A stretch of 64,000 nucleotides of DNA from Amphibalanus amphitrite. Lineage: Eukaryota; Arthropoda; Thecostraca; Balanomorpha; Balanidae. How positions within the stretch are numbered: position 1 is the first letter of the stretch; every line of letters starts with the position of its first letter. The stretch is taken from assembly GCF_019059575.1 (NCBI RefSeq), contig NW_024881982.1:1-64000 (forward strand). Reading direction: 5' to 3'. Shown one piece after another: positions 23,886 to 32,925 of this stretch. Under the pieces are notes generated by a model. It saw only the letters and a program-made list of their open reading frames with translations, searched no databases and was not told where the DNA came from. A program made the translations under genes and the position numbers.

Positions 23886-24098
23886 TCCAACCTGGAGTAC
23901 CTACCCGGCCTGAACTGCAGCGACAACGTCATTCTCAGATTTACCCAGATTTACCCTGGTATGCTACTCTCCCAGAAACCCAAGCCAGGCATCTCACCAT
24001 GCAGTCATCGACTATGAAAGCCTCCCCAAGAAATTGGAGGAATGCAACTGGTTGCAGCTCGCGGACATGGACATCGAAGAGTCCTACACCACCTTTAA
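23886..24098 (+). mobile_element. Inverted 5' part of the same LINE (endonuclease end to RT linker), first piece
   Basis: The plus strand encodes YLPGLNCSDNVILRF (end of the endonuclease) and, in another frame, ESLPKKLEECNWLQLADMD, typical of the linker before RT in CR1-group LINEs. It abuts the opposite-strand RT part at about 23885, the layout produced by 5' inversion (twin priming). It is cut at TTAA 24095-24098 by the inserted element 24099-27917 and resumes at 27918. Confidence 0.78.
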
Positions 24099-24155
24099 CC
24101 CGCGAGTTGCTGGGGGGGGGGGGGGGGGCGTTAAACGCCCCCACTTTTTTCGTCG

Positions 24156-24925
24156 GGCCATAACGTCCATCAATTGAGCAGCAGATTGATATTCGCGAAT
24201 ATCAAACTAAAAATTCGATATTCGGACGGGGAACGCAATAACTCAAGAACCAGTGAACCGATTTTGATGAAAAGACCCTCATTCGATTCCTCGTTCCTCA
24301 TTGCAGGTTGAAAGCGATTTCCAGGTCACTAGGTCATGACCTTCAAGGTCAAGGTCAAGGTCAAAGGACGGGGAACGCTCTACAGCCTAAAGTTACCGTC
24401 TGATTGGCTTGTAAATGTTCTCAATCGATTCCTCGACCCCGATTCCAGGTTGACAGCGATTTCCAGGTCACTAGGTCATGACCTTCAAGGTCAAGGTCAA
24501 GGTCAAAGGACGGGGAACGCTCTACAGCCTAAAGTTACCGTCTGATTGGCTTGTAAATGGTCTCAATCGATTCCTCGACCCCGATTCCAGGTTGACAGCG
24601 ATTTCCAGGTCACTAGGTCATGACCTTCAAGGTCAAGGTCAAGGTCAAAGGACGGGGAATGCTCTACAGCCTAAAGTTACCGTCCGATTGGCTTGTAAAT
24701 GGTCTCAATCGATTCCTTGACCCCGATTCCAGGTTCACAGCGATTTCCAGGTCACTAGGTCATGACCTTCAATGTCAAGGTCAAGGTCAAAGGACGGGGA
24801 ACGCTCTACAGCCTAAAGTTACCGTCCGATTGGCTTGTAAATGGTCTCAATCGATTCCTCGACCCCGATTCCATTTTTGACAGCGATTTCCAGGTCACTA
24901 GGTCATGACCTTCAAGGTCAAGATT
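24156..24925 (+). repeat. 142-bp tandem repeats, left arm (5 units)
   Basis: Five direct units of exactly 142 bp (AGGTCATGACCTTCAAGGTC recurs at about 24332, 24474, 24616, 24758, 24900), preceded by an edge sequence (24156-24330) with GATATTCGCGAATATC. Since 142 is not a multiple of three, the open frames crossing units are not coding. Confidence 0.93.
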
Positions 24926-27056
24926 GACCTTTACAAGCCAATCGGACGGTAACTTTAGGCTGTAGAGCGTTCCCCGTCCTTTGACCTTGACTTTGACCTT
25001 GAAGGTCATGACCTAGTGACCTGGAAATCCCTGTCAACCTGGAATCGGGGTCGAGGAATCGATTGAGACCATTTACAAGCCAATCGGACGGTAACTTTAG
25101 GCTGTAGAGCGTTCCCCGTCCTTTGACCTTGACCTTGACCTTGAAGGTCATGACCTAGTGACCTGGAAATCGCTGTCAACCTGGAATCGGGGTCAAGGAA
25201 TCGATTGAGACCATTTATTAGCCAATCGGACGGTAACTTTAGGCAGTAGAGCGTTCCCCGTCCTTTGACCTTGACCTTGACCTTAAAGGTCATGACCTAG
25301 TGACCTGGAAATCGCTGTCAACCTGGAACCGGGGTCGGGGAATCGATTGAGACCATTTACAAGCCAATCGGACGGTAACTTTAGGCTGTAGAGCGTTCCC
25401 CGTCTTTTGACCTTGACCTTGACCTTGAAGGTCACGACCTAGTGACCTGGAAACCGCTGTCAACCTGGAATCGGGGTCGAGGAATCGATTGAGACCATTG
25501 ACAAGCCAATCGGACGGTAACTTTAGGCTGTAGAGCGTTCCCCGTCCTTTGACCTTGACCTTGAAGGTCATGACCTAGTGACCTGGAAATCGCTGTCAAC
25601 CTGGAATCGGGGTCGGGGAATCGATTGAGACCATTTACAAGCCAATCGGACGGTAACTTTAGGCTGTAGAGCGTTCCCCGTCCTTTGACCTTGACCTTGA
25701 ACTTGAAGGTCATGACCTAGTGACCTGGAAATCGCTGTCAACCTGGAATCGGGGTCGAGGAATCGATTGAGACCATTTACAAGCCAATCGGACGGTAACT
25801 TTAGGCTGTAGAGCGTTCCCCGTCCTTTGACCTTGACCTTGACCTTTAAGGTCATGACCTAGTAACCTGGAAATCGCTGTCAACCTGGAATCGGGGTCGG
25901 GGAATCGACTGAGACCATTTACAAGCCAATCGGACGGTAACCTTAGGCTGTAGAGCGTTCCCCGTCCTTTGACCTTGACCTTGACCTTGAAGGTCATGAC
26001 CTAGTGACCTGGAAATCGCTGTCAACATGGAATCGGGGTCGAGGAATCGATTGAGACCATTTACAAGCCAATCGGACGGTAACTTTAGGCTGTAGAGCGT
26101 TCCCCGTCCTTTGACCTTGACCTTGACCTTGAAGGTCATGACCTAGTGACCTGGAAATCGCTGTCAACCTGCAATGAGGAACGAGGAATCGAATGAGGGA
26201 CTTTTCATCAAAATCGGTTCACTGGTTCTTGAGGTATTGCGTTTCCCGTCCGAATATCGAATTTTTAGTTTGATATTCGCGAACCTTGACCTTGACCTTG
26301 AAGGTCATGACCTAGTGACCTGAAAATGGTAGTCAACCTGGAATCGGGGTCGAGGAATCGATTGAGACCATTTACAAGCCAATCGGACGGTAACTTTAGG
26401 CTGTACAGCGTTCCCCGTCCTTTGACCTTGACCTTGACCTTGAAGGTCATGACCTAGTGACCTGGAAATCGCTGTCAACGTGGAATCGGGGTCAAGGAAT
26501 CGATTGAGACCATTTACAAGCCAATCAGACGGTAACTTTAGGCTGTAGAGCGTTCCCCGTCCTTTAACCTTGACCTTGACCTTGAAGGTCATGACCTATT
26601 GACCTGGAAATCGCTGTTAACCTGGAATCGGGGTCGAGGAATCGATTGAGACCATTTACGAGCCAATCGGACGGTAACTTTAGGCTGTAGAGCGTTCCCC
26701 GTCCTTTGACCTTGACCTTGACCTTGAAGGTCATGACCTAGTGACCTGGAAATCGCTGTCAACCTGGAATCAGGGTCGAGGAATCGATTTAGACCATTTA
26801 CAAGCCAATCGGACTTTAACTTTAGGCTGTAGAGCGTTCCCCGTCCTTTGACCTTGACCTTGACCTTGAAGGTCATGACCTAGTGACCTGGAAATCGCTG
26901 TCAACCTGCAATGAGGAACGAGGAATCGAATGAGGGTCTTTTCATCAAAATCGATTCACTGGTTCTTGAGTTATTGCGTTCCCCGTCCGAATATCGAATT
27001 TTTAGTTTGATATTCGCGAATATCAATGTGCTGCTCAATTGATGGACGTCGGGCCA
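24926..27056 (-). repeat. 142-bp tandem repeats, right arms (9 + 5 units, each closed by an edge copy)
   Basis: The same unit in the opposite orientation: nine copies (about 24930-26165), an inverted edge copy (26168-26283), then five more (26284-26900) and a second inverted edge copy (26905-27056). Units differ by few bases; several have lost one GACCTT repeat. Together with the left arm this forms a long foldback structure. Confidence 0.92.
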
Positions 27057-27917
27057 TAGCATAAAAACGGCGCGCCGCAGGCGCGCCAAAATTTGGGAAC
27101 CTGTAGGGAATTTACTGAAGTTTGTTGCGACAAAGTTTCAAAAAAAATTGGTCTGAAAATTTTTGAGATATCGAGGTTTTAGTGACGTCATGATTTCTGA
27201 GTTTTCGACCAAAAACGGCATATGTTCAAAAAATCATATAAAATCACAGAATAGACATACAGACATGCCGTAAACGCCATTAGACTGCCAATACCATAAT
27301 CAATCAAATGGCTATCTTCGATTATTGATTATCGTTCCGCATTTTCCAAAATCTTGAACTGAATCTTGGCAATTTCTCGTGACTACTTCACAAGTCACGA
27401 CCATGATACATGCATTTCTTAAATTGAACTTTTTGAACCAAACACGTACACATATGATAAAATGAATGTCACCATCGTGTTCTACGCCCCAAATTACCCG
27501 TAAAACATATGTCACAGGCTGCGAATATCAGTTTTGATTTTCGGGGATATGTGCCTACCCGGTTGACCTGACTTGACCCTGACCTCTGCTTGACTGACCC
27601 CTACATGGAGCTTACACTCTTGTAGGCCTTATATGAAGGATTGTGCACCGTTTTGACAGAGTTTATGACGAGAGGCGCCTATTGCGAAGTCCATGCTACT
27701 GAAAGCCCGATTTCAGGTGTTTGACCTGTCCTTGACCCGACCTGTGACCTCAAAATTCAAATTTAAAGTGGTCATCTGAAGCGTCTCGTCGCGTTCTTTC
27801 GTTTGCCGCCTCGTGCGTTTCGCTGCGCCTATTGGTTCTCGAGCTATCGGCTGGGGGCGTTTAACGCCCCCCCCCCCAGCAAACGGTGGGTGGCGAAATA
27901 CCCCAGCAACTGCCGGG

Positions 27918-28005
27918 TTAAAGGTAACGTGTCAGTTGCTGTTACCAGATGCTCGAGACTGAGGAAGGACGCCCAGAAAAGGAATTTGTACATGAACAGG
28001 ACAGC
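27918..28005 (+). mobile_element. Inverted 5' part of the LINE, second piece
   Basis: After the TTAA the plus strand continues the LINE frame with RLRKDAQKRNLYMNRTAKKA, the basic segment found before RT in CR1-group LINEs. It is cut at about 28005 by another TTAA-type fragment. Confidence 0.72.
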
Positions 28006-28283
28006 AAAAAAGGCCGAAATGAAGGTGTCAAAAGCTCACAAGATATAGCCAACGCAAGGTATTGGGTATTCGTCATTTGGGTCATGACATGACCTGAAGA
28101 ACAAGGTCATATCTCGGAAACCAAAAACCACAGAAACTTGAAATTTTCAGTGGACATCGAGAAAGGATAGAGGAGCAGCTATACAAAAATCAGGCTTCTA
28201 GCTCTAAAAATGTTGAGTGCAGAGCAGAAAAACTAGGTACCTGGGGGGGGGGGGCAACCCCCCCCCCCATGTGCGGGCGAGGG
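28003..28283 (-). mobile_element. Fragment of a TTAA-type element (51316-52226 subfamily)
   Basis: Matches, on the opposite strand, the first about 290 bp of the element at 51316-52226, including AAAATGTTGAGTGCAGAGCA and the end ATGTGCGGGCGAGGG|TTAA (28284-28287). Its other half is missing. Confidence 0.82.
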
Positions 28284-28287
28284 TTAA

Positions 28288-28814
28288 TGACCGGGGAGGG
28301 TCTTTAATATAAAAATAATTGTTAAACACCAGTTAAGTTTATATAAAGAGAGCTTTTAAAGGCTACTGCCTTCTTCACAGTGTTCCATTTTTCAGACTTT
28401 TTGGTGGCAAATCACACCTAATGGGGAAAATACTTTCATCCCTAAAATATAAATGACCGACTTTACTTCATCTCTGAAAAAAGTTTAATGTATTCCCAAC
28501 AGCCAGTTTACATGTCACTTGACAGTTGATGCACCCACATCCTCTTGTTTTACACCCTGTCAAGATTCTGACATGAAATCCTGGTTTAGCAGTTGGCATA
28601 CAAATTGGCATTAGACCATTTTGCAAATATACTTCGGTTATTCATTTCCTTTTTTCTCATCCTAGGATTTTTTTTCTTCATCGGCACACCCAACCAAAAT
28701 CCAATTTTAGAACACTGCTTCTTCATCAGCCATATTTGCTCAAAAAGTGTTTATGGGAAAGTGTGATATATAAGTGCACAGAAGTACAGTAATACTACTG
28801 TTATCTGTGATAAG
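28288..28814. other. Unassigned AT-rich DNA
   Basis: No gene or repeat end recognised. Confidence 0.3.
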
Positions 28815-30640
28815 TGTAAGAATGTCGTGTGGTTACTACGGGTTTTTCGGGGTTTTGATCACGAATACCATGTTAGTTTTGATCACAGATGATGTCTTCA
28901 TGCATTTAGGCCAGGTCGGATCAGGTAAGGTCAGGTCAACCAGTAGAGGTCCTGCTAGATATTCGTAGTAGGTGTCAACCGCCTCTGACAGCTTCGTAAC
29001 ACATCACAAAGGCACCAAAACTACTTCGTAAGTGTTCAAATGGTTGCTAAATTCGAACTCAGCTAAAAAACTAGCCTAGAAACGTGTAAAAGTCGAAAAA
29101 GTTAACCGAGGTCATCAAAGGTCAGTGACCTGACCTAACCTTCAGGTGACCTTGACACTCACCCTAATGCATGGGAGCAACATCATATCACATGTTTGAA
29201 CGCTTGAAACCACGAAAAGACTGCAAACGCGCGGCTAATGCGACCCGACATACGCCGAATCTCGACTCCGGCCAAACATGGTCTCGAAAAGTTGGTCACA
29301 GGTCAAAGGTCATTTGTGCCAGGGTCATGAATTTTAAAGGATATGTGTAAAATTGCTTAACGCGAGGATACTGAAAGTTTCATCGCGATCGGCCGCTTTT
29401 TATTAACCCGCGCCCTGATGGGGGGGGGGGCATTTTGGCCCCCCTGTGGTTTTTCTTAAATAGCGAGAAAACGGCGGCGCTTGGCTACCTTACCGGGCAT
29501 CAATTTGACACCATCACACAAAATTTCAAGTCACAGGTCACCTCAGGTCAGGAGTTATTGAGGTCAAACTGAGGTCATGTTCGAGTAAAAATGATCAAAA
29601 AACATGACATCTTGAAATGCTCACCAATTCTACAGTTATTAACAAGCAATTTTAAAGTTCTTTATGTGGTTGTGTAGAGAAAAGACGGCGCTACAAAACT
29701 GCTATCTCAGATTTTCGAAATGTTGGGATTTTGATCACCAAAAAATAAAAAAGATTTTTTTTTTAGAAAAACTTAAAAAATTTCCAAAAAAATTTCGAAT
29801 TTAAAAAAAGGAATATATTTGATAGTCCCTGCGCTCTTCGATATACATACCAAATTTTAGATCGATACCTCTTTTTTGGCCAAGTTATAGCGAAAAAACT
29901 GTTAAAAATTGATGACGTCAAATTTTTGAACTCAATTTTTAGAAATTCTAGACCTCGTAGCGCAAAACGGAGACCACCACTGAACTCCCCGTGACGAGCT
30001 GCATCGAATCGATACTCATTTTATGCAAAAATAATAACTTTGAAATTTGACCTAATTTGACTTGACCTTGACCTGACCTTGACCTGACCTTGATCAAAAC
30101 GTGACCTAAGCTGGCCCAAAAGTCTGCCTGACCCACATAATCGCATTTGTCATGTAAAATGGACCATGAAACATGTATCACACGACACTTTCATATTGTG
30201 ACCCCCCCCCCCCCCCCAGTGACCTGACCTCTGTGACCTGACCTGGTATCAGTGACCTCAAATAGCAAAATATGTGTTTGAAGAACATTTCCCCATCGAT
30301 GATTTTCAATGAACTGCATTTTACTCGATTTTACAACGCATTTCTTGAAATGCCTGTAAACGGTGAAAATTCGACCTTTGACCTGACCTGTGACGTCATC
30401 GGTTTGACCGAGGTCAATGAAATTGGGTCACAAGGTAGTTCCCCGTTGGGGCTATCCAACGCCGTTTACCGCTTGTCGCTATGTTGCGTGGTTCTCGAGA
30501 TCTTAGGGGGGGGGGGGCAAAATGCCCCCCCCCATCAGACCGCGTTGCTCGGCAGACCCCATCAGGGCGCGGGTTAAGAGTTATTCGCGAAAAGCCGAGG
30601 GGGGTCCGTTTGACCCCGCTATAAGTGCGAGGCTTTAAGC
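28815..30640 (-). mobile_element. Diverged interior piece of the Transib-like family, split by a TTAA element
   Basis: 28815-29402 and 30578-about 30640 match, on the opposite strand and with many differences, the interior (about 13720-14340) of the Transib-like elements (blocks around GATCGGCCGCTTTTT, CCAAACATGGTCTCGA, AACTACTTCGTAA, GATCACGAAT). The characteristic CACAGTG ends are absent. The TTAA element at 29407-30573 lies inside it. Confidence 0.68.
29407..30573. mobile_element. 1.17 kb TTAA-flanked element
   Basis: Perfect 17-bp inverted ends CCCGCGCCCTGATGGGG, flanked by TTAA (29403-29406, 30574-30577). Both ends carry G/C runs followed by CATTTTGGCCCCCC or its complement. The interior has TGACCT words, C15 near 30201 and homopyrimidine blocks. 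No coding sequence. Confidence 0.88.
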
Positions 30641-30860
30641 GTATCTTCCTGAAAAGCCACTGAACGCGTCGCGGATTGCGGTATTTCACTGACCGTACAA
30701 AGGTTCACGTATGACGACATAGGTCAGCGACCTGACCTGACCCGAAAATGCGGTCGATGCAACAAGATCCGGTTTGATACAAAGGTGAAGTGTGTCAACT
30801 TTCAGCTCTCTATAGCCGGCGCGTTTTGAGGAATCGCGAAAAACTGTCTGGGGGTGTGGC
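30641..30860 (-). mobile_element. Fragment of the 38545-39580 TTAA subfamily
   Basis: On the opposite strand it matches the left part of the 38545-39580 element (CTATAGAGAGCTGAAA-type block, TTGATACAAAGG, ACCTGACCTGACCCG). Both ends are worn. Confidence 0.55.
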
Positions 30861-31106
30861 ACTCGTCCCGTCTCCATGTATATAAAGACAAGCCCGTCCC
30901 CCACTTTTCGGGTGGAGTTTTATATTTTGGCCGTAAAAAGGTCATCAAAATGACAGCAGTCCACACAATGCCGGCAGCATCTCCTTTCTTATGGCTTTAC
31001 TTATGTTCCAGGTCAGTCCATCGTCGCCTCTACTGGAGTCCTCTGCCAGTCGCAGTGTGTTGTGCTGTAGTGCAGCGGGGTGAGCCGCTCAGCGCCTGTG
31101 GCGGCC
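30861..31106 (+). promoter_or_regulatory. Upstream region of TBCC
   Basis: Transition from repeat DNA to the GC-rich TBCC gene; holds its likely promoter or 5' leader. No TATA box in a clear position was seen. Confidence 0.3.
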
Positions 31107-32165
31107 ATGGCCGGCCTGGTGGGCTCCGTGGACGCGGCCGCGCCGCCGGCCGACGTGATCGGCTCCTCTGAGCGGCGCAGGGAGCTCGGCCAGCGGCTGG
31201 ACGAGCGCCACCGCGAGCGGCTAGAGTCGCAGGCGCAGCGGCGCTCCGAGCGCACCGCCGGCGCCGCCCAGGCCGAGCAGGCCGACCACTTCTGGGCGGC
31301 GCTGGAGCGCGAGGAGGCGGCCGCGCGCGCCGAGCTGGCGCTGCCGGACGGCGCCGACCGGGCGGCCGTGGGCGACGCGCTGGACGCGGCCAGCCGCCGG
31401 CTGCAGAGCGTGCATCGGTTCATCGCCGACTCGGCCGCCTTTCTACCGGCGTTCGAGCTGCGCCGGGCGCAGGAGCGCGCCCGCCAGCTGCAGCAGTTCG
31501 TACAGCAGCGCCAGGACCAGCTGGTGCCCCGCAAACGGTTCGGCTTCCGCGGCCAGCGGGCGGCGCGTGCCGAGCCGCGCCCGGCCGAGGCGGCGGCGCC
31601 GACCGAGCCGGCGACGGGAGCGGACCCGGCCGCCGCCGCCGACCAGTGCGGCTTCAGCGGCCAGACGGACGCGCGCCTGGCGCTGGGTGGCGCGGCCGTG
31701 ACGGGCCGCGACGTGACGCTGACGTGCCTGACGCGGTGCACGGTGCGCGTGACGGGCGCGCCGGCCACGGTGCACCTGTCGCACCTGCGCGACTGCCGGC
31801 TCCTGCTGGGCCCCGTCACCAGCTCCGTGTTCCTGGAGGACTGCCAGCGGTGCACGCTGGCGGCCGCCTGCCAGCAGCTGCGCGCCCACACCAGCGCCGA
31901 CTGCGACCTCTACCTGCACGTCACCAGCCGCGCCGTGGTCGAGCACTGCCAGCGGCTCCGGTTCGCGCCGTACACGCTGACCGGCGCGGACGTGGCGGCG
32001 GACTGGGCCACCACCGGCCTGGCCGCCGACACCAACAACTGGAGTGACGTGGACGACTTCAACTGGCTGTCCAAGGCGCAGCCGTCGCCCAACTGGAGCG
32101 TGCTGCCGGAGGCCGAGCGGGTCACCGACTGGGACGGGCCGGCGGGCGGCGCCGAGAGCCGGTGA
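31107..32165 (+). CDS. TBCC: Tubulin-specific chaperone C (tubulin-folding cofactor C)
   Basis: Single-exon gene of 352 codons plus stop; human TBCC is close to this length (about 346). Cofactor C acts last in the cytosolic tubulin-folding pathway: with cofactors D and E it stimulates GTP hydrolysis by beta-tubulin and releases the native alpha/beta dimer. The N-terminal third is charged and helical, as in the spectrin-like domain of the family. A low-complexity Ala/Pro linker follows at about residues 165-185, then the C-CAP/TBCC beta-helix domain with the family phrases LLGPVTSSVFLEDC, ACQQLR, VTSRAVVEHC, FAPYT and NNWSDVDDFNWL. The arginine of QQLR (about residue 259) matches the catalytic arginine finger known in TBCC and RP2. 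The ATG at 31107 was chosen because it lies in a strong context (GCGGCCATGG); a GTG-initiated extension upstream is not needed. Codon use is extremely GC-rich. The gene is convergent with AMN. Confidence 0.96.
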   Translation: MAGLVGSVDAAAPPADVIGSSERRRELGQRLDERHRERLESQAQRRSERTAGAAQAEQADHFWAALEREEAAARAELALPDGADRAAVGDALDAASRRLQSVHRFIADSAAFLPAFELRRAQERARQLQQFVQQRQDQLVPRKRFGFRGQRAARAEPRPAEAAAPTEPATGADPAAAADQCGFSGQTDARLALGGAAVTGRDVTLTCLTRCTVRVTGAPATVHLSHLRDCRLLLGPVTSSVFLEDCQRCTLAAACQQLRAHTSADCDLYLHVTSRAVVEHCQRLRFAPYTLTGADVAADWATTGLAADTNNWSDVDDFNWLSKAQPSPNWSVLPEAERVTDWDGPAGGAESR

Positions 32166-32397
32166 GCCGCGCGCCCACAGTGGGGAGTCATTCCGACCGG
32201 CAGAACGCACTATGTGATTACGCCATGCCGTCCGCCGTCAGACTGGGCTCTCGGCGCCCATTCTTGGCTTTGCCAGCTGTAAACTGGTGTATGTTCGATT
32301 GCACTGGGATAGTCGCCTAGTCATTGCGTTGCAAAACTGTGTCAAGCAACTGATATAACAATAGTTTTTGCTGATGTATTAGCATTGCCAGGTGGAT

Positions 32398-32487
32398 ACA
32401 TCTGCCGTCCAAAGGCAAAAACGCATATGTCGGGTCATGACCTGACCCGACACATGCGGTTTTGCCTTTGGACGGCAGACATGTCCT
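32398..32487. repeat. Short foldback palindrome between TBCC and AMN
   Basis: Arms CATCTGCCGTCCAAAGGCAA and the complement ending TTTGGACGGCAGACATG meet near 32440 around TCGGGTCATGACCTGACCCGA. It looks like a small foldback MITE and could form a hairpin in either 3' untranslated region. Confidence 0.75.
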
Positions 32488-32648
32488 CGGTTCAATTCGA
32501 TATACGATACGATTACCGTGATTGAATGCGACAATGGCACTTAACAATGACTTATAAGGTCCGGCATTCGGAAACGTCGCATTCTAGGCACTTGATAAGC
32601 TAATTACATATAGATGTTAACAAATAACGATAAATGCCTTTTGTGCAA

Positions 32649-32654
32649 AATAAA
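32649..32654 (+). promoter_or_regulatory. Possible polyadenylation signal of TBCC
   Basis: A canonical AATAAA hexamer lies about 480 bases downstream of the TBCC stop codon, in AT-rich DNA before the convergent AMN gene. Position and orientation fit a poly(A) signal, but such hexamers are common by chance. Confidence 0.35.
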
Positions 32655-32796
32655 CAACAGCTCAATCGATTGGGATATGGTGTAGTAAAAACAGAAGCAC
32701 TGCAGCTCGCCACACCACAGCTATCGTCCGGAACTCAACTACTGTGCACCAATGGTGTCATGCACGGTCGATCATGTCCAGCAGGTCCGCCTATCC

Positions 32797-32802
32797 TTTA
32801 AT
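32797..32802 (-). promoter_or_regulatory. Possible variant polyadenylation signal of AMN
   Basis: ATTAAA on the minus strand, about 125 bases downstream of the AMN stop codon. This is a common variant poly(A) hexamer; position alone supports it. Confidence 0.25.
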
Positions 32803-32925
32803 GGGACTAGTGTGATCAGAAATCAGAATGGCATGGTTCTGTTCGGGTTGGGTATGTAGCCGTTGTACATCTGTCGGTCGGGCCGGCCAGGCTCAGTCCG
32901 AGGGTCCCGTACCCCCCGGCCAGGC

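Larger units (their letters stand above)
24099..27917. mobile_element. 3.8 kb TTAA-flanked element with internal inverted arrays of 142-bp repeats
   Basis: Ends CCCGCGAGTTGCTGGGG (left) and complement of CCCGGCAGTTGCTGGGG (right), flanked by TTAA (24095-24098, 27918-27921). Just inside each end are a G run and a hairpin of GGGCGTTAAACGCCC type. Joining the flanks restores the reading frame of the interrupted LINE (ACC TTT AAA GGT), proving the exact boundaries and TTAA target. TTAA targeting is known for piggyBac and Kolobok. No transposase is present, so it is non-autonomous. The right part (27060-27850) is AT-rich with TGACCT words. Confidence 0.88.

Noticed and set aside
24336-26876. Many 60-95 codon frames (MTFKVKVKVKGRGTLYS...)
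   Set aside because: They are translations of the 142-bp repeat, whose length is not a multiple of three, so each unit is read in two frames; no protein family resembles them.
24156-27056. CRISPR-like array
   Set aside because: Whole units repeat without unique spacers, in both orientations, inside a eukaryotic transposon; no cas genes.
31013-32210. Long minus-strand and other-frame open frames over TBCC (up to 292 codons)
   Set aside because: Shadows of a very GC-rich gene on the other strand; only the plus frame shows the TBCC domain.
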